A stretch of 15,560 bases of DNA from JACTUC01 sp964477685. Its GTDB lineage: Archaea; Thermoproteota; Methanomethylicia; Methanomethylicales; Methanomethylicaceae. The stretch covers positions 1 to 15,560 of the forward strand of contig CAYZHK010000036.1 in NCBI GenBank assembly GCA_964477685.1, read 5' to 3'. Shown piece by piece: positions 1 to 6,562 of the stretch. The translations under genes and the position numbers were made by a program. How positions within the stretch are numbered: position 1 is the first letter of the stretch; every line of letters starts with the position of its first letter. The notes under the pieces were generated by a model. That model saw only the letters and a program-made list of their open reading frames with translations. It was not told the origin of the DNA and searched no databases.

Positions 1-1142
1 AGACAGATCTTATAGGCAGCGAAGGTGAAGATGCCACCGAAGGCCAGGGCAGACGCCAGGACCGTGTAGAGGAAGGTCTGGTAGTACTGCGCCGGGAACG
101 CCCACCGCTCCGGCGAGAACGGCACCAGGAAGAGGGCCCCCAGGACCAGGAGGACGATGCCGCCGGCCCCCAGGATGCCGAAGCCCGGCGTGACCAGCTC
201 GTAGACCAGGAGGACAGCCCCGGCGGCGATGGCTATGACCGCGGTGTAGTTGACCGAGAAGCCCAGCCCGATGAGCCCCAGGATGATGCAGACCCCCCCC
301 AGCACCTCGCCCCCGTGCCCCGGCGTGGAGATGCCGAAGATGAGCCCGAAGATGCCCACGATGAAGAGGATGTTGGCGAGGGTCGGGTCGGAGAGGATGC
401 CGATGACCAGGTCCCGGATGCGGTAGGAGTACTGGTCGGCCTGCGCATTTGCGGTGTGGAGCGTGACCATGCCAGCAGTGGTGTTGACCGCCCTCCCGTC
501 CAGCTGCTGGAGGAGGTCGCTGAGCGTGGGAGCCCGGACCTCGATGACCCCCTGCGCCAGCGCCTCCGCGTCGTTGACGTTGGTGTTGAGCGTTATGAAG
601 TCGGTCGCCAGGGTGACATTGCGCCCCCTCGCCTCAGCCTGGGCGACCATGACCTCGACCACCGCGTTGATGATCTTGCTGTCGTTGACGGGCTCGGTGC
701 CGGTGACGGTGTAGGTGACCGGCTGGCAGGACCCGATGACCGTGCTGGGCGCCATCGCCGCCACGTGGGTCGCCATGAGGATGTAGGTGCCGGCGGACCA
801 GGCGGTTGCCCCGGTGGGCGTCACGTAGCCGATGACCGGGACGGGGGAGCCGTCGATGGACTGGATGATGCTGAGCATGGCGTCGAGGGAGCCCCCCGGC
901 GTGTTGAGGGTGACGATGATTGCCTGGTAGCCCCCGGACTGGGCCACCGCCAGAGCGTCGCTGAGGGCCTCGGACTGCGCCGCCGAGATCGCCCCGGAGA
1001 TGGGGAAGACCAGGACTTTAGCCTGCGCCTGCCCCGCCGGGACCGCCGCGGACGCCCCCGCCTGCTGGACGCTGGACGCCAGCGGTATGACTAGGAAAAG
1101 CAGAAAGAAAAGGATTGGGAGGGGGCTTGGACTGCGCCTTAT
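1..1142 (-). CDS. NfeD-family membrane serine protease (stomatin operon partner), C-terminus outside window
   Basis: Membrane-bound ClpP-class serine protease of the NfeD/1510-N type, which in Pyrococcus cleaves stomatin. The translation shows a positively charged start followed by a hydrophobic signal segment (LFFLLFLVIPL), then the protease domain with NTPGGSLDAM, the nucleophile region TAWSAGTY and the likely general base Lys in NDSKIINAV; both catalytic residues of the Ser/Lys dyad appear present. Several hydrophobic membrane segments follow (ILFIVGIFGLIFG and later stretches). About 380 residues lie in the window; the final soluble NfeD OB-fold domain is beyond the left edge. It follows stomatin with a one-letter overlap of the ATAA type. 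No ATG, GTG or TTG exists between the upstream in-frame TAA and the signal peptide, so the start must be ATA (1142), ATC (1145) or an internal codon; a GGAAGGGGG run lies just upstream. Family assignment is secure; start is not. Confidence 0.9.
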   Translation of the reverse strand, partial: MRRSPSPLPILFFLLFLVIPLASSVQQAGASAAVPAGQAQAKVLVFPISGAISAAQSEALSDALAVAQSGGYQAIIVTLNTPGGSLDAMLSIIQSIDGSPVPVIGYVTPTGATAWSAGTYILMATHVAAMAPSTVIGSCQPVTYTVTGTEPVNDSKIINAVVEVMVAQAEARGRNVTLATDFITLNTNVNDAEALAQGVIEVRAPTLSDLLQQLDGRAVNTTAGMVTLHTANAQADQYSYRIRDLVIGILSDPTLANILFIVGIFGLIFGISTPGHGGEVLGGVCIILGLIGLGFSVNYTAVIAIAAGAVLLVYELVTPGFGILGAGGIVLLVLGALFLVPFSPERWAFPAQYYQTFLYTVLASALAFGGIFTFAAYKIC

Positions 1143-1969
1143 GATTTATCCCCCTTCCTGTCGAGTGCCTTGGCTATGGCCGCCATCTCGCCCATGTTCG
1201 AGCTGCCGCGCTCCATGGAGATGAGGACGAGGTTCTTCTGGATGCCGACGTCGGTGATCATCTGGAACTCCCTGAGCTTCATCGCCAGCGGGTTCTTGAC
1301 GTAGATCTCCGCCGCCTCGTTCATCTTCTGCGCAGCCTCCTGCTCCGCCTGGGCGATGATTACCCTTGAGCGCCTCTCCCTCTCAGCCTCAGCCTGCCTT
1401 GCGATTGCCTTGACCAGCGACTCGGGGAGCGCCACGTCCTTGATGACCACCGCGGTGACCTTGATGCCCCACGGGTCGGTCGGCACGTCGAGGATCTCCT
1501 GCAGCTGCTTGTTCAGCTCCTCGCGCTTGGTGAGAAGCTCGTCAAGCTGGACCTGTCCCAGGACGTCCCGGAGGGTGGTCTGCGCCAGGAGGTTGGTGGA
1601 GACGACGAAGTTCTCGACCTGGGTGATGGCCTTGTTGGGGTCGAAGACGCGGTAGTACACCACTGCGTCCACGGCGACGGTTACGTTATCCTTGGTGATG
1701 ACGGTCTGCTTGGGGACGTCGAAAGTGAGGACCCTGAGGTCTACCTTCATGAAGTTGTCGACGAACGGGATGATGAAGAAGAGCCCCGGGCCCTTTGCCC
1801 CCAGGAGCCTGCCGAGCCTGAAGATGACCGCGCGCTCATACTCCTTGACGATCTTGAGCGAGCTGGACAGGAACCAGAGGATGATGATCAGCACTACTAT
1901 ACCGATGAAGATGTTTGTAAAGCCCTCAAAGATCTGGAACTGACCGGCTAACAATGCGCCTAAACTCAA
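1139..1969 (-). CDS. stomatin/prohibitin-like SPFH-domain membrane protein
   Basis: Bacterial/archaeal stomatin (SPFH, slipin-type), 276 residues, a membrane scaffold that forms oligomers and is the partner and substrate of the neighbouring NfeD protease. One N-terminal membrane segment (about residues 15-38, FTNIFIGIVVLIIILWFL) is followed by the SPFH domain (VIFRLGRLLG, GPGLFFIIPFVD, then VDLRVLTFDVPKQ) and the helical flotillin-like part with EAERERRSRVIIAQAEQEAAQ, a likely coiled coil. Length is typical for the family. The start is TTG at 1969: an AGGGG box lies six bases upstream, and no ATG lies nearby. The gene is second in a minus-strand operon with a 40-residue protein upstream (42-base gap) and the protease downstream (overlapping). 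Family and partnership are established knowledge; the operon is inferred from spacing. Confidence 0.95.
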   Translation of the reverse strand: MSLGALLAGQFQIFEGFTNIFIGIVVLIIILWFLSSSLKIVKEYERAVIFRLGRLLGAKGPGLFFIIPFVDNFMKVDLRVLTFDVPKQTVITKDNVTVAVDAVVYYRVFDPNKAITQVENFVVSTNLLAQTTLRDVLGQVQLDELLTKREELNKQLQEILDVPTDPWGIKVTAVVIKDVALPESLVKAIARQAEAERERRSRVIIAQAEQEAAQKMNEAAEIYVKNPLAMKLREFQMITDVGIQKNLVLISMERGSSNMGEMAAIAKALDRKGDKS

Positions 1970-2011
1970 TATAATCCCCTATGAAAATTAGCCGGGGGTC
2001 GCTTATGTGCT

Positions 2012-2134
2012 TTATTCCTGCGGCTCCCACTCGGCGAGCGGGCTGTCCCAGAGCCGCGCGACCCTCTGCTCGACCGGGCTGGTGCGAAGCCTGCGGACCC
2101 GGCGGACAACTCTACGGACTTGCAGCAGGGACAT
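2012..2134 (-). CDS. small basic protein of unknown function, 40 aa
   Basis: I do not recognise this protein. It opens with ATG at 2134 and ends with TAA at 2012. The first half is rich in arginine and valine (VRRVVRRVRRLR) and the second half is acidic with two tryptophans (LWDSPLAEWEPQE). The stretch is GC-rich with G/C-ending codons like the stomatin gene, and is bounded upstream by AT-rich DNA, so the GC-rich block coincides with the reading frame. It lies 42 bases upstream of stomatin on the same strand and would be the first gene of that operon. A CTTAAATAC TATA-like box lies about 36 bases before the ATG and there is no SD, which fits a very short leader. Function unknown; whether it is translated is inferred from composition and position only. 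Confidence 0.5.
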   Translation of the reverse strand: MSLLQVRRVVRRVRRLRTSPVEQRVARLWDSPLAEWEPQE

Positions 2135-2165
2135 ATTTATCGCCGTATAATACTGAACTGTCGAA

Positions 2166-2174
2166 GTATTTAAG
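2166..2174 (-). promoter_or_regulatory. candidate TATA box for the small protein-stomatin-NfeD operon
   Basis: Read on the minus strand this is CTTAAATAC, close to the archaeal TATA consensus, centred about 36 bases before the ATG at 2134. Initiation would fall near 2143, giving a leader of roughly ten bases. A second AT-rich stretch (TATTATAC, near 2145-2152) lies nearer the ATG and could serve instead if the transcript is leaderless. Confidence 0.4.
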
Positions 2175-2330
2175 CATGGTCCATGTCAAATGACGAGTTT
2201 TAGTTCGACAGGTCATGGTAGCTGTCGATTTCGAGCGTCCATCAAGCAGTTGTGATAGAGCAGTTTCAAATAGATAATCACAGTACAAGGGCGACTATTA
2301 GAAATAAACACTAAAGAAGGGGGGAAACAA

Positions 2331-2435
2331 ATGGCGAGATATCGGACAAAAAGAGTTTCAGTAAAAATCGGGGTTTCTGGTCGCACAGGGCTGCCATATG
2401 GCCATGTAAGTGCCTCGTTCCGTAAAGGTCGATAG
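2331..2435 (+). CDS. small basic protein of unknown function, 34 aa
   Basis: Starts with ATG at 2331 and ends with TAG. The leader AAGAAGGGGGGAAACAA places a strong SD-like purine run about eight bases before the ATG, the best ribosome site in this part of the window. The product is basic and rich in Ser, Gly and Arg (MARYRTKRVSVKIG at the start, SFRKGR at the end) with no hydrophobic segment and no cysteine. It is the first reading frame of the AT-rich island and precedes the PLD-like gene by 59 bases, on the same strand. I do not recognise a family. It is either a genuine small protein or the surviving 5' end of a longer gene. Confidence 0.45.
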   Translation: MARYRTKRVSVKIGVSGRTGLPYGHVSASFRKGR

Positions 2436-2450
2436 CGATTTCCATTAAAC

Positions 2451-2457
2451 TATAAAA
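2451..2457 (+). promoter_or_regulatory. candidate TATA box for the PLD-like gene
   Basis: TATAAAA centred about 41 bases before the TTG at 2495. Archaeal spacing puts initiation near 2480, giving a leader of about 15 bases. No convincing SD lies in that leader. Confidence 0.4.
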
Positions 2458-2494
2458 TCACAAAACGCACATAACATCAGCGTTGGCGACGTAG

Positions 2495-3916
2495 TTGCGA
2501 ACCTTGAATGAATTCGCGTGGAAGTATGTCGAACCAATTTTCCATGCAAAGAAATCAGCATGGGTATGTAGCCCTTGGATTTCAAAGCTCTATGCTGAAA
2601 AACTCTACGACCTATCGAGGAAGGGTGTAGAGGTTCGCATCATCACGAGCGATGACGAGTACAATGCGGATACCTACAGCTATCTCTCGCAATTGTCCCA
2701 TACTACGAACTTCGATGTACACTTCATTAAGAAAGAGGCGGTTCATTCAAAGATTTATGTTATTGACGACAATTACGCCATCACCGGAGCGGTCAACTTC
2801 ACCTATACAGGCCTCAACAAGCAGACCAATAACTTCACAATTTATGAGAACCAAGAAGTTGACTCGATAGCTAAGGACTTCATGAGGCTTTGGATAGGGT
2901 ACAAGAGCGAGAGAGTCCAACCGACTCAGTCCACAGTAACAAACATCCTTCCGATATCCCCATATGAGAAGGCGGTTATCCCAGAAATCACAAATCCAGA
3001 TGTCATAGATGTGTCGTCTGCCAAGCTAACGATCAACCCATATTATGTAATCCGCTATTCACTCCTTGAAAATGTCAAACTGCCTTGGTATCAGCAGGAA
3101 GTCGTGGAGGATAAGGGGACCGTGGTTATTGATGCCAGCAACTCCGAGCTGCTGAATTACCATTCACCAAGAGATTACAAGTCTCAGATGATAATCAGGG
3201 ACTTGGTGAAGGTCTCACCCATTAAGGAGACTGTCATAGACATTTCAGAGAAGTACTCTTTGGAGAATCGCGAGTGGGATGTTAAAATTGACGGCTACAA
3301 GGCGGAGGCCTTGGCAATCAATTACATCAAGGAAATCAATCGAAGGGACATCCCTTACAATGACCGGAGGGAAGGGGAGAAATACCAACCCTATGTGCCA
3401 TCCCACCGGGCCATAACAATATTATCGAATGACCTGCGACTTGTCCCCACCTGGCATTTTCAGTATGCATTCAAGGATAAGACTCATGAAAGGACATTGC
3501 TTGCCTCTTCCGGAGAGGTACTGGAAACAAGCTTCCATGAAAATGGGGCTGTATGCGAAGATTGTGGTAAATCCATTTCGAAGGAAGATGCGAGGCGATG
3601 CCCATCGTGTAATAAGTGGCTGTGTCCGTCTGAACGCATCGACTGTTCCTCCTGTAATGGTTGGTTCCATAAAGAGCATATCACCAAAATATGTGCAATA
3701 TGCCATCAATTAACTTGCGATCAGTGCATTAGGAAATGCCCTATTTGCAATAAGGAGTACGGCAAAGACCATGTAGTGAATTGCAGAGATTGTGGTGTGG
3801 GCATTTGTCCAAATTGCATCATTACTTCTGGTCTCCTTTTGAAAAAGAATCGATGCCCAAGCTGTGAAGAAAAAGAGCGTAGGAAGAAAAACGCGAAAGT
3901 CCATGTTAAAAAATGA
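2495..3916 (+). CDS. PLD-like (single HKD) protein with multi-zinc-knuckle C-terminus
   Basis: A 473-residue protein with three parts. Residues about 10-135 form one phospholipase-D-like domain: WVCSPWISKLYAEKL, KGVEVRIITSDD, then HSKIYVIDD with H84, K86 and D91 of the HxK(x4)D signature, followed by ITGAVNFT in place of the usual GSxN. A single copy implies that two chains must pair to form the active site, as in Nuc/bfil-type nucleases. Residues 180-345 form a middle region I do not recognise, ending in a strand-rich stretch (VPTWHFQYAF). Residues 354-457 carry a dense series of CxxC pairs (CEDC, CPSC, CSSC, CAIC, CPIC, CRDC region, CPSC) with His at 392 and 395, predicted to bind several zinc ions in ribbon or RING-like folds. 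The TTG start is the first after an in-frame TAG. A DNA/RNA-cleaving defence role is inferred; a processing or repair role is possible. Confidence 0.8.
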   Translation: MRTLNEFAWKYVEPIFHAKKSAWVCSPWISKLYAEKLYDLSRKGVEVRIITSDDEYNADTYSYLSQLSHTTNFDVHFIKKEAVHSKIYVIDDNYAITGAVNFTYTGLNKQTNNFTIYENQEVDSIAKDFMRLWIGYKSERVQPTQSTVTNILPISPYEKAVIPEITNPDVIDVSSAKLTINPYYVIRYSLLENVKLPWYQQEVVEDKGTVVIDASNSELLNYHSPRDYKSQMIIRDLVKVSPIKETVIDISEKYSLENREWDVKIDGYKAEALAINYIKEINRRDIPYNDRREGEKYQPYVPSHRAITILSNDLRLVPTWHFQYAFKDKTHERTLLASSGEVLETSFHENGAVCEDCGKSISKEDARRCPSCNKWLCPSERIDCSSCNGWFHKEHITKICAICHQLTCDQCIRKCPICNKEYGKDHVVNCRDCGVGICPNCIITSGLLLKKNRCPSCEEKERRKKNAKVHVKK

Positions 3917-3952
3917 GGAGGATAGCAAGCACACTCAAATGCATGATCATCG

Positions 3953-3961
3953 TTATAAATA
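3953..3961 (+). promoter_or_regulatory. candidate TATA box before the 167-aa gene
   Basis: TTATAAATA lies in the 113-base gap after the PLD-like gene. Initiation is expected near 3983. The next gene starts at TTG 4030, so the leader would be about 46 bases. Confidence 0.4.
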
Positions 3962-4029
3962 GGATATACAAAAAGATGATAAAAAATGTGATATGAAGTT
4001 TGAACATGATGAATTCGAGATGACTGTTC

Positions 4030-4533
4030 TTGAAATATTACCTAAATGATGGTAAAAAAAGCGTATCTTCGAATAAGCCAGAAGAAATCAATTTAGAACT
4101 GGCATTGGAAGCGCTAAGAAGCCTTCCGAACGAAGAAGAATTGAAGGATAATTTCATAGGATTCACAAAGTCAAAAGAAGAAACGATACAATTCATTCGT
4201 AAACAAGAAGATGACTGGATTATTGACATACCTCAATATAAAAATGGAAAATATTGTGGTTCGGAAAATAAAAGTGGATTGACAACAGGCAATGTGATAC
4301 AGATCGTTAGTAAATTCTTCTTAGGTGAAGACTGGAAAGTATTGTTAGACAGTTTTTCAATCACAGGGCATAATATTAATCAGACTATGAAACCTTCACT
4401 GAGTCCAAAATGTCCTTTTTGCGGCACACAAGTTCGCGAACCTAAGAAAACATGGAAAATAAAAAAGGATGATACATTTCTCGTTGTGGGACTCTATAAA
4501 TGCCCCCAATGTTATCGTTTCTTTAAAAAATAA
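4030..4533 (+). CDS. uncharacterised protein with C-terminal zinc ribbon, 167 aa
   Basis: An AT-rich gene of unknown function. The N-terminal 115 residues are a compact alpha/beta region: after LELALEALRSLPNEEEL come strands ETIQFIRKQEDDWIIDIP and then TGNVIQIVSKFFLGEDWKVLL. The order of short helix, strand with DDxWxxDIP, and a final FFxGEDW helix is reminiscent of Imm1-like immunity proteins, but this is only a resemblance. A CPFC...CPQC zinc ribbon follows at the C-terminus (residues about 129-162). The start is TTG; a GAGATGA box six bases upstream supports it. A short ATG frame (3993-4049) reads into it in another frame and ends 20 bases inside. The gene lies 113 bases after the PLD-like gene and in the same frame as the interrupted gene that follows. 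Confidence 0.7.
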   Translation: MKYYLNDGKKSVSSNKPEEINLELALEALRSLPNEEELKDNFIGFTKSKEETIQFIRKQEDDWIIDIPQYKNGKYCGSENKSGLTTGNVIQIVSKFFLGEDWKVLLDSFSITGHNINQTMKPSLSPKCPFCGTQVREPKKTWKIKKDDTFLVVGLYKCPQCYRFFKK

Positions 4534-4560
4534 AGAATTAACATCCTTAAGGCGATAGTC

Positions 4561-5094
4561 TTGGGAGACTGGAAAGGCGCTTTGATTCTTGACGATAATG
4601 AGACCATAGTGGATTCGTGGAAATGTCTGCATCATTGGTTTATTACTTGGAAAACAAGAAGGGGTTTTCCTGTATGGGATCAGCTGAAGTCTGAAAACGG
4701 AATATTGGCATTGACAAGCTAAAAGCTAATCTTTCTGACACAAACGGGCGATGCTCACCATCCGAAGTTTTCAATGCCGATTGAATCGATAACTTCAGTA
4801 ACAATGAGTAAAAAACATGAAAAATCTATCGAAATCTTGTTCATCAACAATATGCACTATTTGTTCACCATCCCAAGCATCAAAGATGAATTGTCTCTTG
4901 ATTCCTTTCGGCAATTGCTCCGCACACAATTATCAGTAAGGAAGCAACAGTCTCTTGATAGAGCAAGTCAAGAGAGGCTCACTAAAGAAGTAATCAAAGA
5001 GAAAGAAGTTATTGTCAAAATAAAATGCCCTTATTGTGAAAATACATACGAACAAACCCTTGATAAATGCCCTCATTGCGGAGGACACACCTAG
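4561..5094 (+). pseudogene. PH/GRAM-like zinc-ribbon protein interrupted by an in-frame TAA
   Basis: Reads as one 177-residue protein if the TAA at 4720-4722 is ignored. The first part has GDWKGALILDDNETIVDSW and ends GILALTS; after the stop the same frame continues KLIFLTQTGD and, from the ATG at 4774, PIESITSVTMSKK. A strand GILALTxKxLIFL followed by a loop and a P(I/L)ESIxSV strand is the usual core of bacterial/archaeal PH-like (GRAM-like) domains, and the stop sits exactly where Lys or Arg is expected, so AAA to TAA is a one-base change. The second part ends with a zinc ribbon, KCPYC...KCPHCGGHT. TTG 4561 has an AAGG box eight bases upstream. Either the gene is dead, the base is an error, or a shorter product starts at 4774. 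Membrane or partner binding is inferred from the fold only. Confidence 0.65.
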
Positions 5095-5106
5095 GAAGGC
5101 TTCCAG

Positions 5107-5640
5107 TTGTTTTCCCTGATTGGAGCTTATACAGGATTAGGTTCGTTGCTTATTGGCTATTTGATAGCTTTTATTTTTATTATTGGCTTAATATTCCTCG
5201 TCTGGAGATACGTGAAAAATAACCCGATACTTTGGCATCCTCCTCAACCTCCTAAACAATATGGCATCCCCTCGCAAACTATAACAGGCGTGAATGTCAG
5301 GAGCCGGGGGGAGAAACAGATCGCTGATTACTTCACGGCCCACCAGACATATTATGAATACGAGAAGCCCATTAAAGCAGGGTTTTTCGGCTCTACAACC
5401 CTTGGTCATCCGGACTTTTACCTTCCAGAATACAATGTCTATGTCGAGTACTGGGGGCTGGTTCATGCCGATGATGAACAAAAAAGTCGTAATTACCGTA
5501 GGGCGATGCGAAGAAAAAAGCAAGCCTATGAGCGTAATGGGATCAAGCTCATCTCGCTCTATCCGGAAGACCTAAACAGCCTTGATTATTATTTCAGGAG
5601 AAGGTTCAGAGATGCAACAGGCTACGACTTTCCTAGATAA
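5107..5640 (+). CDS. membrane-anchored PD-(D/E)XK-like nuclease, 177 aa
   Basis: An N-terminal membrane segment (about residues 13-33, SLLIGYLIAFIFIIGLIFLVW) is followed by a proline-rich linker and a nuclease domain of the restriction-endonuclease/VSR-like kind. Visible motifs are RSRGEKQIADYF (E69), HPDFYLPE (D103), VYVEYWG (E114) and the later KKQAYERNGIKLISLYP with a likely structural Lys. This pattern of E, PDFYLP, ExWG and final GxKLIxL strand is common in small nuclease domains and helicase-linked nucleases. The start is TTG at 5107: AGGAAGG lies seven bases upstream and overlaps the stop of the preceding gene, so the two are probably cotranscribed. Base content is AT-rich. About half its residues match the GC-rich gene at 6109, which has no such anchor. 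A nuclease held at the membrane suggests action on entering DNA; that role is inferred. Confidence 0.78.
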   Translation: MFSLIGAYTGLGSLLIGYLIAFIFIIGLIFLVWRYVKNNPILWHPPQPPKQYGIPSQTITGVNVRSRGEKQIADYFTAHQTYYEYEKPIKAGFFGSTTLGHPDFYLPEYNVYVEYWGLVHADDEQKSRNYRRAMRRKKQAYERNGIKLISLYPEDLNSLDYYFRRRFRDATGYDFPR

Positions 5641-5873
5641 AAAGAAAAAAGTGGAGATTAATCTGTGTTGCGAAGCCACAAAAACTGCATCACGCAACTA
5701 ATTAGGATGAGCCACCAGCCATTAGAATCTCCATTTATGATCATAAAGCCACCATATGCGAAGCCAATGGCTGGGACACAATTCGCAATTATACTCATTT
5801 TCTAGGAGTTGATTGACCTCCATTTACGTAATACTTCTAGAAAGTATAAAAAAATAGCTTTGATATGTTTCTA

Positions 5874-6023
5874 TCAATTAATCAATGGCGAAATTCTCGG
5901 CTTCCATGTCAGCACTTCGCCCCGGAGATATCTTGCGAAAAGAAGCGCCTCCTCGTTGATGAGCGACTCTATCGTCTGCCTTTCTCCAGCCTCCGGCGTT
6001 TGCCTGGGAAGATCTTCCAGCAC
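5874..6023 (-). pseudogene. candidate remnant of a GC-rich minus-strand gene, 49 codons
   Basis: Between AT-rich flanks there is a GC-rich patch that on the minus strand reads from GTG 6023 to TGA 5874. The translation is charged and protein-like, with LPRQTPEAGERQTIESLINEE split from LFARYLRGEVLTWKPR. The patch ends abruptly on both sides and the last residues (ISPLIN) fall in AT-rich sequence. No SD is visible before the GTG. I read it as the broken-off end of a host gene left at an island boundary, or a short gene. I do not recognise a family. The opposite strand also has a frame here, but its translation is low in complexity and less convincing. Confidence 0.35.
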
Positions 6024-6108
6024 ACTATATCGATATTCTTAGGAGAAAATTTGAATTAAGTGAAAATGATATCTATTGTAAGCCCTCAAGAATGGTCAGT
6101 GGCCTGGC

Positions 6109-6549
6109 TTGGGACTCGGCAGCTTCCTCCGGGACCTCCTCTTCCCCCCGAAGAAAAAGTACGGTGTCGAGTCGAAGACGCTGACCGGGGAGACGGTGAG
6201 GAGCCGTGGCGAGAAGCGGATAGCCGACTATTTCACGAGGGCCGGCATCGAGTACATCTACGAGAAGGAGGCCGTGGCGAAGTTCTTCATCTTCTCCTCC
6301 AGGATCAGCTGCCCGGACTTTTACCTCCCCGAGCACAAGGTCTACGTCGAGTACTGGGGGATGGTGAACGTGGACGACGAGCGGAAGAGGGACGAGTACA
6401 TCCGGCAGATGAAGTGGAAGATGGCGCAGTACCACCGGTGGGGCGTCAGGTTCATCTCCATCTACCCCGACAACCTGGAGAATCTGGACTGGGTATTCCG
6501 GAGCAAGTTCAAGAAAGTCGTGGGGTATGAGCTTCCGAGTCTTCAATGA
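6109..6549 (+). CDS. PD-(D/E)XK-like nuclease, soluble paralogue, 146 aa
   Basis: Nuclease domain of the same type as the gene at 5107: RSRGEKRIADYF (E35), CPDFYLPE (D70), VYVEYWG (E81) and WGVRFISIYPDNLENLD near the end. About half of the aligned residues are identical by eye, but here the DNA is GC-rich with G/C-ending codons while the other copy is AT-rich. The N-terminus (GLGSFLRDLLFPPKKK) has only a short hydrophobic patch and no clear membrane segment. The TTG start at 6109 is the first after an in-frame TAA at 6079, without a good SD; the AT-rich to GC-rich change occurs within 30 bases upstream, so the original 5' end may have been lost or replaced. Function as a nuclease is inferred from the conserved acidic residues; substrate unknown. 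Confidence 0.75.
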   Translation: MGLGSFLRDLLFPPKKKYGVESKTLTGETVRSRGEKRIADYFTRAGIEYIYEKEAVAKFFIFSSRISCPDFYLPEHKVYVEYWGMVNVDDERKRDEYIRQMKWKMAQYHRWGVRFISIYPDNLENLDWVFRSKFKKVVGYELPSLQ

Positions 6550-6562
6550 TTGCTTGTTTCGC

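Noticed and set aside
315..1094. Long plus-strand frame (259 codons) rich in Asp, Gly and Arg
   Set aside because: It is antisense to the NfeD protease gene; the minus strand shows clear protease motifs and membrane segments, while this frame is low in complexity.
1981..2193. Plus-strand 70-codon frame
   Set aside because: It overlaps the minus-strand 40-residue protein, crosses a sharp composition change and has no ribosome site.
5707..5805. 32-codon plus-strand frame with ATG and a hydrophobic end
   Set aside because: AGG touches the ATG directly and no promoter or homology is evident; too weak to call.
5809..6042. 77-codon plus-strand frame starting at TTG
   Set aside because: Its second half is antisense to the more convincing minus-strand remnant and crosses a composition break.
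6060..6546. Two long frames overlapping the GC-rich nuclease gene on both strands
   Set aside because: The frame from 6109 carries all nuclease motifs shared with its paralogue; the others are shadows.
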